A stretch of 46,420 nt of DNA from IMG/VR virus record IMGVR_UViG_3300025430_001071, positions 1 to 46,420 of that record; one strand, 5' to 3'. Position numbers and translations under genes: made by a program. The stretch comes from a virus. Shown piece by piece: positions 7,414-16,660 of the stretch. Numbering within the stretch: the stretch's first letter is position 1; every line of letters starts with the position of its first letter. The notes beneath the pieces were generated by a model. It saw only the letters and a list, made by a program, of their open reading frames with translations. It was not told the DNA's origin and did not search any database.

Positions 7414-8136
7414 ATGACTATCTACAATCCTCCACCGTTCATTGAACGATTCCAATATAAAAACTGTAAACAGGTCAACGACCCCGTTACAAAGAAACGT
7501 GTTTATCAAACTCCCGACGGAGAAACACTGCCCAGTGTGACCACTATCCTTGGCGCTACTAAGGATATGACTGCTCTCAATGAATGGCGCAAGCGTGTGG
7601 GCGAGGCCAATGCCGCACAGATTACCAAAGAAGCCAGTGGAGTTGGCACAGCCATGCACGCCAATTTGGAACGCTTCTTAATTGGTGAACAACGTCAGCC
7701 TGGCAATAATCCAGTTCATGTACAGGCCAATAAAATGGCTGATGTTATTATTGAAAATGGATTGAGTAAAATGGATGAAGTATGGGCCATGGAACAATCA
7801 CTGTATTTTCCAGGACTGTATAGTGGTACCACTGACTTGATCGGTGTATTTGAAGGTGAACCTGCGGTGTGCGATCATAAGCAGACTAACAAGCCTAAAA
7901 AGTTAGAATGGGTTGACGATTATTTTATGCAATTGGTTGCCTACATACTAGCACATAACGAAGTATACGGCACTGACATTCGTAGAGGTGTGGTGTTTAT
8001 GTGTAGTAGAGATTTACAATATCAACAATTTGATCTATTACCGCAAGATTTTAACAAATGGCAAGATGCTTGGTTAAACAAGGTAGAAGAATATCACACC
8101 ACTGGCCTAAAAGGCTACCGACAACTATTGAGTTAA
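7414..8136 (+). CDS. PD-(D/E)XK family exonuclease
   Basis: The 240-residue protein has the pattern of phage/RecB-type exonucleases: GVGTAMHANLE (H82), then YSGTTDLIG (G138, D141) and AVCDHKQTNK (D154, K156), i.e. the GxxD...DxK core that binds catalytic metal, followed by QLVAYILAHNEVYG, the Q-x-Y helix of this nuclease group. Such enzymes degrade DNA ends during phage recombination or host DNA breakdown. The gene has its own host-type promoter with a very short leader and stands alone on the plus strand before a minus-strand gene. Confidence 0.85.
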   Translation: MTIYNPPPFIERFQYKNCKQVNDPVTKKRVYQTPDGETLPSVTTILGATKDMTALNEWRKRVGEANAAQITKEASGVGTAMHANLERFLIGEQRQPGNNPVHVQANKMADVIIENGLSKMDEVWAMEQSLYFPGLYSGTTDLIGVFEGEPAVCDHKQTNKPKKLEWVDDYFMQLVAYILAHNEVYGTDIRRGVVFMCSRDLQYQQFDLLPQDFNKWQDAWLNKVEEYHTTGLKGYRQLLS

Positions 8137-8708
8137 AGTGAAACTATATCAAGGCCTAGTGGTGGTAGACTAGGTGTTTGACGCCAATCCTGTTGAGCCC
8201 ATGGCAATATGCGTATACTGATTAATTGTGCTGGTTCAGAACCCGCATTACAAAGACTGTGCCAAGTACATATATCTGATACAAACGGTTCATCGCATAG
8301 TTTTGATCCTACTGCTTCTGCGGCATCAAATGGAATCATGGGTACAACATTGAATCTACCCTCGGCACCCATTTGATAAATTTTACTTTCGTCCACGCAC
8401 CTGTACCAAGTCCATGTTAACTGTTCACAGTTCTTTATGGGAATAATCAAACTTCTATAAACACTGCCTGCCAGTAGGCTATGGTCCGAATGTATCGTTA
8501 TTGGATCCAAACTAGGGAAATAGCCCTGTAGGACATTGTAGTTGACCACGGTGTTCATGTCAGCACCCAAATGTTCCAATATAACATGCTGTGCTTCTCT
8601 TGGAATTCGTCCCACAAAGCCGTCTGTGGTATTGGGCGGTAACACCTGAGTTTTCAGCCATTCGCTTAAAGCGTTTAAATTGTTTATTTTTACTGGGTAA
8701 AAGTACAT
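8133..8708 (-). CDS. 2OG-Fe(II) oxygenase-like protein (Asp/Asn hydroxylase type)
   Basis: Residues 73-75 give H-S-D in a strand (ITIHSDHSL), and residues 148-166 read TWHSLCNAGSEPAQLISIR, matching the distal His (H150) and the 2OG-binding Arg (R166) of aspartyl/asparaginyl beta-hydroxylase-like enzymes. The length (191) fits. These enzymes hydroxylate a protein or small-molecule substrate using Fe(II) and 2-oxoglutarate. It overlaps the end of the exonuclease gene by 4 bases in convergent orientation. The call rests on three residues and spacing, so the substrate is unknown. Two more oxygenase-like genes lie at 18607 and 19157. Confidence 0.6.
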   Translation of the reverse strand: MYFYPVKINNLNALSEWLKTQVLPPNTTDGFVGRIPREAQHVILEHLGADMNTVVNYNVLQGYFPSLDPITIHSDHSLLAGSVYRSLIIPIKNCEQLTWTWYRCVDESKIYQMGAEGRFNVVPMIPFDAAEAVGSKLCDEPFVSDICTWHSLCNAGSEPAQLISIRILPWAQQDWRQTPSLPPLGLDIVSL

Positions 8709-8752
8709 GTTGGCTGTTCAAATCGGCATTCTATTTAGTTGTGGTCCGGATC

Positions 8753-8760
8753 GATAAATA
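8753..8760 (+). promoter_or_regulatory. T4-type late promoter motif GATAAATA
   Basis: Located 22 bases before the tail-spike ATG at 8782, with AGGGGA as ribosome site in between. Confidence 0.65.
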
Positions 8761-8781
8761 ATATATCAGGGGAATTATACT

Positions 8782-10992
8782 ATGCCAGTAATTGAAATTG
8801 CTAAAGTGCAAATACGTCGAGGACAGGAAAATCAAACAGGGATGCCACAACTAGATTCAGGTGAATTTGGTTGGGCAGAGGATACAGAGCATTTATACAT
8901 AGGTAAACGTATTGTTGACGGAGCAGTTGATGACAGCAATACTCGTATCTTAACAGAAAATGATCTAGTAAACATCTTTGGTTTGATTGCTCCGGGCAGT
9001 GCCGTTGCCAGTACTAGCACCTACAAATATAGAGATAATCTACCACAGGGCTATATTAATTCCACAGTGACTAGTATAGCTACCAAATTAGATGACATGG
9101 CCAATCTTACCGATTGGGGATTAAAGCCTAGTACCACTGCTACAGACATTTATTCATATCTTAATACTGCTATTCAAGATCTGTTTAATAATCAATATAT
9201 TCCCGATGCTAACCGTCAATTACGTATACCTGCTGGTAACTACTATGTTTCTGATGTTGTATATCTTCCACCTAATACAAATTTAGTTGGTGAAGGTAAA
9301 GGATTGACCACACTGATTTTGACCAATACCAGTACTAACTTGTTTCAAACTATAGATAGTCAAGGTAACTTATATGGCACTATGCCTAATAGCAAGGTAA
9401 CACAGCCTAAAAATATTCACATTGAAGGCATGACATTAAAATTTAACACTGGCACTACTTCTACTAATAGTTTGGTAAGTTTAGATAATGTGTACAATGC
9501 TGAAATTATTGACGTGGGATTTGGTGCTCTTACTGCCAGCGCACAGACTTATGAAACATTTGTAATTGATGCCAATGCCAGTAGTGGTGCTGGTCCTAAT
9601 ACCTTTGTGGTAGACACCGCGGCGTATCCGGATTTTATTGGCCTTGATCTTACCACTGGCGTTTACTATGTCACAGGTAATAATGTCTATGCCAACCGTT
9701 TTGCTCAACTGACAACTTTAACTTCAGTGGCCAGTACATTGTACACATTTGCCACAACCAGTACATTTGGCAGTATGGATTTCTCAGTTGGTGGCGAAGG
9801 ATTTAGTCTACTACAATATAACGGATGGGGCAAGGGAGTAGAAGCTCGTGGACAGTATGGCGGATATACTTCCGATGCGGCCAAACTCTGCGCCAACATT
9901 CAAATCAAAGATTGTGAATTTAGTAATTTGAATACCTGTGTGGAAAGCACAGGATCCACAAGTCGCATACTGATTGAAAACAATGTGATCAGCAATTCTA
10001 AAAGAGGTGTAAATTTTTATTATGACGACAGCGTTTCAGATGCTAATATTAATATTGGACCTACTAACGGAATCATTACAAGAAATAGATTTGAAAGTAT
10101 TGTTCAAGAAGCTGTCCATGTGGGTGTAAACCCTAACAACTATCCTAGCAGTCATATCAGTAGCTACAACTATTTTAATAATTGTGCTAATGATCTACAT
10201 CTAACTGACAATGATATAACAACTACTACCTATGCTGTTATTAATTTCCAAAGTATTGGTAACAGAACTGACAATGATTATTTTAATAGAAGAATGATGG
10301 CTGACGTGGCGCTAGCTGGAACTCCGTTTGCCATTTACAATCCTACTTTTTATTATAATCCATTGGCTGTTGGATCTACATCTATTGTAGACAACAGTGC
10401 TATCACTGTTGGTGCCACAGCGGGTACATTGACCAATATTGTTAGTTTCCCTTTCAACAATCAAAGTCAATATATTGAAGTCAAATATTCTATGTCCAGC
10501 AGTGTGTTAGATAGAAAAGGCACAGTGACAGTTAACCTAACAGCCAACGGTGGTGCCAGTATATCTGATACCTATACCTATACAGAGCAACAGGAATCTT
10601 ATGATAGTACCACAAACAATATGGCCATTAGTGCTGGTTGTGGTTTAGATAAATTGGTTGTGGCCAGTTCCTATACTGCTTTGAATAACTTGGTGGGCAT
10701 TAACGGTGGTACAAGTAATTACTATATCACCGGCAGTACCAAATATGCCAACATGACTGCTCTTATTGTTGGTATATCACTAGTTGGTAGTACATTTGTT
10801 ATTATCACACAAAGTAATATGCCACAATTTGATTATAGAACTCCTGGCGAAACTTGGACATTGTTAGAGGCAGATAGTCCTTTGTTCACTACCAGTATTG
10901 TTACAGCATCAAACGCAGTGACCTTGGTATGCGACACCACACAGTGTCTAAACAATGTGTCTATTGAATATCAAACTAGCTTGTTCTTTTAA
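8782..10992 (+). CDS. Tail spike/fibre protein with Mtd-type N-terminus and beta-helix
   Basis: A 736-residue protein. Residues 1-50 (VQIRRGQENQT... SGEFGWAEDTEHLYIG) match the N-terminal domain of the major tropism determinant type, common at the virion end of phage fibres. Residues about 130-170 (RQLRIPAGNYYVSDVVYLPPN) mark the start of a pectate-lyase-like right-handed beta-helix, with repeated short strands, Asn turns and IxxNxF-type rungs up to about residue 490. The C-terminal 240 residues are beta-rich and may form the trimer tip. It most likely recognises or degrades host surface polysaccharide. A late promoter and ribosome site precede it; the next gene begins 3 bases after its stop. 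Confidence 0.85.
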   Translation: MPVIEIAKVQIRRGQENQTGMPQLDSGEFGWAEDTEHLYIGKRIVDGAVDDSNTRILTENDLVNIFGLIAPGSAVASTSTYKYRDNLPQGYINSTVTSIATKLDDMANLTDWGLKPSTTATDIYSYLNTAIQDLFNNQYIPDANRQLRIPAGNYYVSDVVYLPPNTNLVGEGKGLTTLILTNTSTNLFQTIDSQGNLYGTMPNSKVTQPKNIHIEGMTLKFNTGTTSTNSLVSLDNVYNAEIIDVGFGALTASAQTYETFVIDANASSGAGPNTFVVDTAAYPDFIGLDLTTGVYYVTGNNVYANRFAQLTTLTSVASTLYTFATTSTFGSMDFSVGGEGFSLLQYNGWGKGVEARGQYGGYTSDAAKLCANIQIKDCEFSNLNTCVESTGSTSRILIENNVISNSKRGVNFYYDDSVSDANINIGPTNGIITRNRFESIVQEAVHVGVNPNNYPSSHISSYNYFNNCANDLHLTDNDITTTTYAVINFQSIGNRTDNDYFNRRMMADVALAGTPFAIYNPTFYYNPLAVGSTSIVDNSAITVGATAGTLTNIVSFPFNNQSQYIEVKYSMSSSVLDRKGTVTVNLTANGGASISDTYTYTEQQESYDSTTNNMAISAGCGLDKLVVASSYTALNNLVGINGGTSNYYITGSTKYANMTALIVGISLVGSTFVIITQSNMPQFDYRTPGETWTLLEADSPLFTTSIVTASNAVTLVCDTTQCLNNVSIEYQTSLFF

Positions 10993-10994
10993 CA

Positions 10995-11429
10995 ATGTTT
11001 GACAAACCCTACGATGACCGTGTGTCAATCTGGTCTGGCCTACGTGCCCAGATAGAAACTAATCAAGATCCTTTAAATCTTGTTGCCGAATTTTGGCGCT
11101 CTGCGCCTTACGTGCCTTATAATCATAGAGTGGATCCTTATAATCCAAAATCTTGGCCCACACCATGGGAAATAATTTTAGAAAACAAATATGATGATTT
11201 CACTCGTGCCTTGATGATGGCATATTCACTCAAATTTACAAATAAATTTAACAAATCTGTAATTTATGTAAAGACACTGGTAGACTCTGCTCAAAATAGA
11301 TCGTACAATATAGTTTGTATTGACGAAACATGGGCGATAAACTACAACGATAATATCCCAGTTACCATGGATTCTATACCCGATTCATTTTTGGTAGAAA
11401 ATATAATCGAAGTTACGATCCCACGGTAA
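10995..11429 (+). CDS. Phage protein of 144 residues, unknown
   Basis: Begins MFDKPYDDRVSIWSGLRAQI and has conserved-looking WPTPWEIILENKYDD and VCIDETWAINY segments; aromatic-rich mixed alpha/beta with no membrane helix. It follows the tail spike by 2 bases, so it is cotranscribed with it and could be a fibre assembly or virion protein. I know no function for this family. Confidence 0.75.
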   Translation: MFDKPYDDRVSIWSGLRAQIETNQDPLNLVAEFWRSAPYVPYNHRVDPYNPKSWPTPWEIILENKYDDFTRALMMAYSLKFTNKFNKSVIYVKTLVDSAQNRSYNIVCIDETWAINYNDNIPVTMDSIPDSFLVENIIEVTIPR

Positions 11430-11463
11430 ATATCATCTCGATACATTAGAAAAGGTTACATAT

Positions 11464-13788
11464 ATGATCACAGTGGTCAAACGAAACGGGGTAAAAGTCC
11501 CTTTAGATATTAGCAAAATACAAAGACAGGTAGCACATGCTTGTAATGGAATTGACGGGGTCAGTCCAAGCATGGTAGAGATTAAAGCACAAATAGAATT
11601 ACATGATGGCATGACCACAGAGACAATAGATGAACTATTGCTCAAAGCCATGGTAGATTTAATAGATGAAACAGAAAACCCAGAAATTAACAATGTAAAT
11701 TATCAGTATGTTGCTGGGCGTCAGCGTGTCAGCATGTTACGTAAAGAAGTTTATGGAAGTTATACTCCACCTAAACTATATGAGATCGTAAAGAAAAATG
11801 TTGACACGGGTATGTATACCCCAGAACTACTGGAGTGGTACACTGAAGATGAGTGGAATATTATTGATCTATTCATTGATCACAGCAAAGACGAAGAATA
11901 TACCTACGCCGCTATTGCTCAGCTATCAGAGAAATATTTGGTACAAAATCGTGCTACTGGTAAAATCTACGAAACCCCACAGGTACGTTATGCCATAGCC
12001 GCTGCCACTGCTTTCCATAACGAACCCAAGGAAACAAGACTTAAATTAGTAAAGGAATATTATGAATGTGCGAGCGATGGTCATTTTACTCTTGCTACTC
12101 CTGTTTTGGCCGGTCTTGGGACGACTACTAAACAATTTAGTTCATGTGTTCTCATTACTAGCGATGACACTTTAGACAGTATATTTGCATCAGGGGAAAT
12201 GATGGCAAAATATGCGTCAAAACGTGCCGGAATCGGCTTAGAAATAGGCAGAATTCGTCCATTAGGTGCCCCAATTCGCAATGGAGAAATTAAACATACG
12301 GGTATGATACCCTTTCTTAAAAAATGGTTTGCAGATTTACGTAGTTGCAGTCAAGGCGGTATTCGTAATGCTTCGTGTACTGTTACGTACCCAATTTGGC
12401 ATTATCAATTTGAAGATCTTATTGTATTAAAGAACAATCAAGGAACAGAAGAAACTCGTGTACGTCAAATGGATTACTCTGTTGTAGTTAATAAAATGTT
12501 CTGGAATCGTTATAAAAACAATCAGACAATTACATTATTTGATCCTGCCGAAGTTCCAGACTTATATCAAGCATTTTATCGAGATACCGTAGAGTTTGAA
12601 CAACTATATTTGAATTATGAAAAGCATCCGACAATTAAAAAGAAAACGGTATCGGCAGATGAGATATTCAAAAACGGTATACTTAAAGAACGTACTGACA
12701 CTGGCCGTATCTACCTTGTCAACATTGACAACGTTATCAACCAGGGCCCTTTTGATACGAAGCTTGACCCGATATATCAATCAAATCTATGCCAAGAAAT
12801 ATTATTGCCCACACGACCTTTCCAAAGGATCGAAGACCCTGATGGACGTATTGCCCTATGTACACTTGGAAGTATAAATTGGGGATCGTTTACCAATCCA
12901 CAACAAATGCGTAAAGCCTGTCGTATACTTGTTCGTAGCCTAAGTAACTTACTGGGATATCAAGACTTTTTGAGTGTACAAAGTAAAATGGCCAATCAAG
13001 AGTTTGAACCTCTGGGTGTTGGTATTACCAACCTAGCCTACTGGCATGCCAAACGTAACTTTAAATATGGCACACAGGAAGCACTAGCAGAAGTTAAACG
13101 ATGGATGGAACATCAAGCGTTTTATCTAACTGAAATGAGTGTTGAATTGGCTAAAGAACGTGGCGCTTGTGAACGTAGCCAAAATACTTTTTATGGTCGA
13201 GGTATTTTTCCTTGGGAACGTCGATCAACCGGCGTTAACGAACTTACAGACTTCACCCCCACATTAGATTGGGAGACTCTACGTATTAACATGCTACAGT
13301 ATGGTATTCGTAATGCCACATTGATGGCAGTGGCTCCTGTTGAATCTAGCTCGGTTGTACTCAATAGCACAAATGGTATTGAAATGCCCATGGAATTGAT
13401 CAGTGTTAAGGAATCGAAAGCAGGCAGTTTTGTGCAAGTAGTTCCTGAATATCGTAGATTAAAGAACCGCTATCAATTGATGTGGGATCAGACTGATTGT
13501 GTTGATTATTTGAAAACCGCTGCCGTGTTGGCCGCATATATTGATCAGTCATTGAGTACAAACACCTTTTACAATCCTGCTAAATTTAAAGATGGAAAAG
13601 TGCCTGGTACATTGATTGCTAAAAATCTAATGCTGGCCTACAAGTGGGGTATAAAGACAATTTATTATAGTCTAATTAATAAAGTTGGATCTAAAAATGT
13701 TTTAAATACTCAAACAGATAGATTAATATCAGTCGAACCTGTTACAGTATATGATGATGAAGAAAATTGCGAGGCCTGCGTACTATGA
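11464..13788 (+). CDS. nrdA: Class Ia ribonucleotide reductase, alpha subunit
   Basis: The 774-residue protein reduces ribonucleoside diphosphates to deoxy forms together with NrdB. Residues 1-90 form an ATP-cone (VVKRNGVKVPLDISKIQ). Catalytic residues are in place: C228 (FSSCVL) and C466 as the redox pair, N441-C443-E445 (NLCQE) as the active-site Asn, thiyl Cys and Glu, a YY pair (KTIYYSL) for radical transfer, and C769/C772 (CEACVL) as the C-terminal dithiol that takes electrons from glutaredoxin. AAAAGG precedes the ATG. It overlaps nrdB by ATGA; the phage glutaredoxin lies two genes on. The full-length ATP cone suggests normal allosteric control. Confidence 0.96.
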   Translation: MITVVKRNGVKVPLDISKIQRQVAHACNGIDGVSPSMVEIKAQIELHDGMTTETIDELLLKAMVDLIDETENPEINNVNYQYVAGRQRVSMLRKEVYGSYTPPKLYEIVKKNVDTGMYTPELLEWYTEDEWNIIDLFIDHSKDEEYTYAAIAQLSEKYLVQNRATGKIYETPQVRYAIAAATAFHNEPKETRLKLVKEYYECASDGHFTLATPVLAGLGTTTKQFSSCVLITSDDTLDSIFASGEMMAKYASKRAGIGLEIGRIRPLGAPIRNGEIKHTGMIPFLKKWFADLRSCSQGGIRNASCTVTYPIWHYQFEDLIVLKNNQGTEETRVRQMDYSVVVNKMFWNRYKNNQTITLFDPAEVPDLYQAFYRDTVEFEQLYLNYEKHPTIKKKTVSADEIFKNGILKERTDTGRIYLVNIDNVINQGPFDTKLDPIYQSNLCQEILLPTRPFQRIEDPDGRIALCTLGSINWGSFTNPQQMRKACRILVRSLSNLLGYQDFLSVQSKMANQEFEPLGVGITNLAYWHAKRNFKYGTQEALAEVKRWMEHQAFYLTEMSVELAKERGACERSQNTFYGRGIFPWERRSTGVNELTDFTPTLDWETLRINMLQYGIRNATLMAVAPVESSSVVLNSTNGIEMPMELISVKESKAGSFVQVVPEYRRLKNRYQLMWDQTDCVDYLKTAAVLAAYIDQSLSTNTFYNPAKFKDGKVPGTLIAKNLMLAYKWGIKTIYYSLINKVGSKNVLNTQTDRLISVEPVTVYDDEENCEACVL

Positions 13789-14879
13789 GTAAACAACAAT
13801 ATGATTTAACTGTAGCACCTAATTACCTAAAACGTAGAATGTTTTTAGATGGTGCTGTCACAGTACAACGATTTGAAGAATACCGTCATCCACGGATAGC
13901 CAAATTTGAAGAACTGGCACGTGGTTTCTTTTGGGTTCCTGAAGAGATCAGTCTTACCAAAGACAAAATGGATCACAAGGATGCCAGTGACGCAGTCAAA
14001 CATATCTTTACCAGTAACCTACTAAGACAAACAGCACTAGACAGTATTCAAGGCCGTGCGCCAAGTCAAGTATTCACTCCAGTGGTCAGTATACCTGAGT
14101 TAGAGGCATTGGTTAGTAATTGGAGTTTCTTTGAAACAAATATTCATAGTAAATCATACAGTCACATTATTCGTAATGTCTATGGTGTACCTAAGGAAGA
14201 ATTTAACAAGATTCATGATACCAAAGAAATTGTGGAAATGGCTGCTAACATTGGCCACTACTATGAAAAACTACATAAGCTAAACTGTGCCATAGAATCA
14301 GGCACTGCAGTAGATGAATATGAACATGTCAAAGCTATCTGGTTGGCCTTGAACGCCAGCTATGCTTTAGAAGCTTTCCGTTTTATGGTATCATTTGCCA
14401 CAAGTTTGGCCATGGTGGAAAATAAAATCTACATTGGTAATGGAAATATTATTAGTTTGATTCTTCAAGATGAAATTCTACATGCCGAGTGGACTGCTTG
14501 GATCATCAATAATGTAATCAAAGACGATGACCGTTTTATTCGAGCCAAAGAAGAATGTGAAACTGAAGTGTATCAAATGTACATGGATGTAGTACGTGAA
14601 GAAAAAGATTGGGCAGATTATTTGTTTAAATTGGGCCCAGTAATTGGACTAAATGCCACTATCTTAAAAGATTTTGTTGACTATACAGCATTTACTCGTT
14701 TAAAGGATATTGGCATTAAGTATGCTGGTGAACATCCTAAATCTAGTCCTATCCCTTGGTTTAACAAACATGTTAATATTGGCAAAAAACAAAGTGCTCT
14801 ACAAGAAACAGAATCAACAAACTATGTGATTGGCGTGATGAGTGACTCAGTCAGTTACGATGAATTACCGGACCTATAA
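13785..14879 (+). CDS. nrdB: Class Ia ribonucleotide reductase, beta (radical) subunit
   Basis: A 364-residue diiron-tyrosyl protein. Predicted ligands are D86 (ALDSIQGRAPS), E117, H121, E196 (ALEAFRF), E230 and H233 (DEILH); Y125 is the radical tyrosine. The C-terminus (NYVIGVMSDSV...DELPDL) resembles the tail that docks into NrdA. One oddity is clear in the DNA: E117 and H121 are separated by three residues (ETNIH), whereas E. coli and T4 have two (ETIH), while the D-to-E spacing is unchanged. The ATG at 13785 overlaps the nrdA TGA and is chosen over an upstream in-frame start inside nrdA. Confidence 0.96.
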   Translation: MSKQQYDLTVAPNYLKRRMFLDGAVTVQRFEEYRHPRIAKFEELARGFFWVPEEISLTKDKMDHKDASDAVKHIFTSNLLRQTALDSIQGRAPSQVFTPVVSIPELEALVSNWSFFETNIHSKSYSHIIRNVYGVPKEEFNKIHDTKEIVEMAANIGHYYEKLHKLNCAIESGTAVDEYEHVKAIWLALNASYALEAFRFMVSFATSLAMVENKIYIGNGNIISLILQDEILHAEWTAWIINNVIKDDDRFIRAKEECETEVYQMYMDVVREEKDWADYLFKLGPVIGLNATILKDFVDYTAFTRLKDIGIKYAGEHPKSSPIPWFNKHVNIGKKQSALQETESTNYVIGVMSDSVSYDELPDL

Positions 14880-14886
14880 GGAAAAA

Positions 14887-15573
14887 ATGGCAAATGTAAC
14901 AAGTATAAATTTCAGTGGCGACGAGACTTCTGAACTAGCAGTTAAAATAAAATCAGCCTTGGATAAAGCCTTGGCTAATGATCATAAATTACCTGAGGGT
15001 ATTTTAACACTTATTGGTATGAGTGGTAAAAAATATCGTATGTTGATTAATAATTTGATTGCTTCAATCAGTGATGCTAGATATTTAGAAGTTGGCTCAT
15101 GGGCAGGATCCACCGCCTGTAGCGCAATGTTTGGCAACACACTTTGTGCTGTGTGTATTGATAACTGGAGTCAATTTGAAGGACCCAAGGACGTATTTCA
15201 CAGTAATGTAAATGCGATTTTGACACCTGCTATAAATTTTAATTTCATTGAAAGTGATTTTAGACAGGTAGATTTTGACAACATTGGAAAGTTTAATGTA
15301 TACTTGTTCGACGGCCCGCATGACCACGATGATCAGTATGACGGCATTGCCATGGCATTACCTGCGCTTGATGATCAGTTTGTTTTGGTTGTCGATGACT
15401 GGAATTGGCGACAACCAAGAGAAGGCACGATATCTGCCATCTCAAAACTTGGACTTAAGGTTTTAACCAGTTTGGAAATTAGAACTACAGATAACGATAC
15501 CGATGGTGCCGAATTTGGTCAAAATGGTGATTGGCACAATGGGTACTTTATCGCTGTTGTGTCAAAAGTTTAA
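14887..15573 (+). CDS. Class I SAM-dependent methyltransferase-like protein
   Basis: A 228-residue protein with a Rossmann methyltransferase core: RYLEVGSWAGSTA (motif I, SAM-binding glycine loop), CIDNW (motif II acid), FNVYLFDGPHDHDDQYDG (motif IV region with His/Asp cluster) and FVLVVDDWNW. This arrangement resembles the Methyltransf_24 group. The ATG at 14887, 8 bases after the nrdB stop with AAGGAAAA in front, is preferred over a longer frame that would begin inside nrdB. It lies between nrdB and glutaredoxin; substrate unknown, so a link to nucleotide metabolism is only by position. Confidence 0.75.
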   Translation: MANVTSINFSGDETSELAVKIKSALDKALANDHKLPEGILTLIGMSGKKYRMLINNLIASISDARYLEVGSWAGSTACSAMFGNTLCAVCIDNWSQFEGPKDVFHSNVNAILTPAINFNFIESDFRQVDFDNIGKFNVYLFDGPHDHDDQYDGIAMALPALDDQFVLVVDDWNWRQPREGTISAISKLGLKVLTSLEIRTTDNDTDGAEFGQNGDWHNGYFIAVVSKV

Positions 15574-15585
15574 AGGAAACACAAG

Positions 15586-15906
15586 ATGTCAAAAGGCAGT
15601 AGACCTAGACCGTACAGTGTCAGCCAAGAAGAATTTGGCAACAACTATGATGCGATTTTTGGAAAGAAGGAAAAGAATATGAGTAAAGCAATCGTTTGGA
15701 GTAAGTACAACTGTACATTTTGCGAACAGGCCAAAGCATTGTTAAAGGCCAAGGGTATTCCGTTTGAAGAAAAGAAAATTGGTGACGGGTATACCAAGGA
15801 AGAATTATTAGAAGCTGTACCAACAGCTCGCACAGTCCCACAAATTTTCTTAGACGGCGAGTTAGTAGGTGGCTTCACTGAACTACGGGCTCGTCTAAAT
15901 GGATGA
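15586..15906 (+). CDS. grx: Glutaredoxin with an N-terminal phage extension
   Basis: Residues 32-106 are a complete glutaredoxin: AIVWSKYNCTFCEQAKALL has the CxxC redox site (CTFC instead of the usual CPYC), TARTVPQIF has the cis-Pro glutathione site, and LVGGFTEL ends the fold. It is the expected electron donor for the NrdA C-terminal cysteines. The first 31 residues (GSRPRPYSVSQEEFGNNYDA) form an extra segment that I associate with a separate small phage protein, so this is probably a fusion. An internal ATG at 15679 with GAAGGAAAAG before it could also give the glutaredoxin alone. Confidence 0.88.
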   Translation: MSKGSRPRPYSVSQEEFGNNYDAIFGKKEKNMSKAIVWSKYNCTFCEQAKALLKAKGIPFEEKKIGDGYTKEELLEAVPTARTVPQIFLDGELVGGFTELRARLNG

Positions 15907-16366
15907 TAAAGACATATACAGCACAGTCTATAACGGTGCCTTATGGGGGCAATCTTATGATGTTGACTTTAGTAAAATCACAGGATCAATGACTGTGTCC
16001 TGCTCGACTGGCACAGGATCAATACTAGGTGGGGCCATGGGCGCATCTAATCCCTACAATTATGGCACAGTGACTGTGCCAAATACCCATCAACCCGGAC
16101 AGTTTTTGTATAGTACTGGCTCTAATCCGGCTTGGACTGCGCCTAATATCACCACTACTGGCGTTGGATTACATGTCGCCGCTGATGCCGAATTTGAAGG
16201 CGACATCAAATGGAAAGGCCGTAATTTAGGTACACTATTGGAAAAGATTGAAGATAGGCTGGCTATACTAGCTGAACCTAATCCTGCTAAATTGGAAAAG
16301 TTTGCGGCCCTTAAAAAGGCATACGATAACTATAAGTTATTAGAAAAATTAATAGGCGAGGAATAA
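15899..16366 (+). CDS. Phage protein of 155 residues, possibly virion-related
   Basis: Overlaps the glutaredoxin gene by 8 bases. The N-terminal half is Gly/Ser/Thr-rich and beta-like; the C-terminal half (FEGDIKWKGRNLGTLLEKIED ... KLEKFAALKKAYD) is a basic amphipathic helix region I associate with a conserved T4-like phage protein. No signal or membrane segment. Function unknown; a small tail or fibre-associated protein fits the layout. Confidence 0.75.
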   Translation: MDDKDIYSTVYNGALWGQSYDVDFSKITGSMTVSCSTGTGSILGGAMGASNPYNYGTVTVPNTHQPGQFLYSTGSNPAWTAPNITTTGVGLHVAADAEFEGDIKWKGRNLGTLLEKIEDRLAILAEPNPAKLEKFAALKKAYDNYKLLEKLIGEE

Positions 16367-16367
16367 T

Positions 16368-16658
16368 ATGTTGTTAATGAAAAAACCCTACACCAAGGGA
16401 GATGTTGTCAGTTTAAAAGTTGTCAACGGTGATGAGCTGATTGCTCGTTTTGAAGAAGAAACTGATACTACAATCAAAATCAATCGACCCCTGGCATTGA
16501 CCATGGGCCCACAGGGATTGGGCATGATTCCTTGGATGTTTCTAGGCGATGACGAAGATGTGACTTTGAATAAGTCACATGTTTTTGCCATGGCACTTAG
16601 TAAAAAAGATGCTTCTGATCAGTACATGCAGGGTACTACAGGAATCGCACTGCGATAA
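16368..16658 (+). CDS. Small phage protein with Sm/LSm-like pattern (96 residues)
   Basis: Residues 10-75 alternate as five short strands: DVVSLKVVNGDELIARFEE, then TIKINRPLALTMG, IPWMFLGDDEDVTLNKSHVF. The V-x-N-G-x-E-x-x-A-x-F strand pair resembles the Sm/LSm beta-barrel start, so an RNA- or protein-binding barrel is possible. This is a fold guess by eye, not a confident family call. It lies in a row of coupled small genes (2-base gaps on both sides). Confidence 0.7.
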   Translation: MLLMKKPYTKGDVVSLKVVNGDELIARFEEETDTTIKINRPLALTMGPQGLGMIPWMFLGDDEDVTLNKSHVFAMALSKKDASDQYMQGTTGIALR

Positions 16659-16660
16659 TC

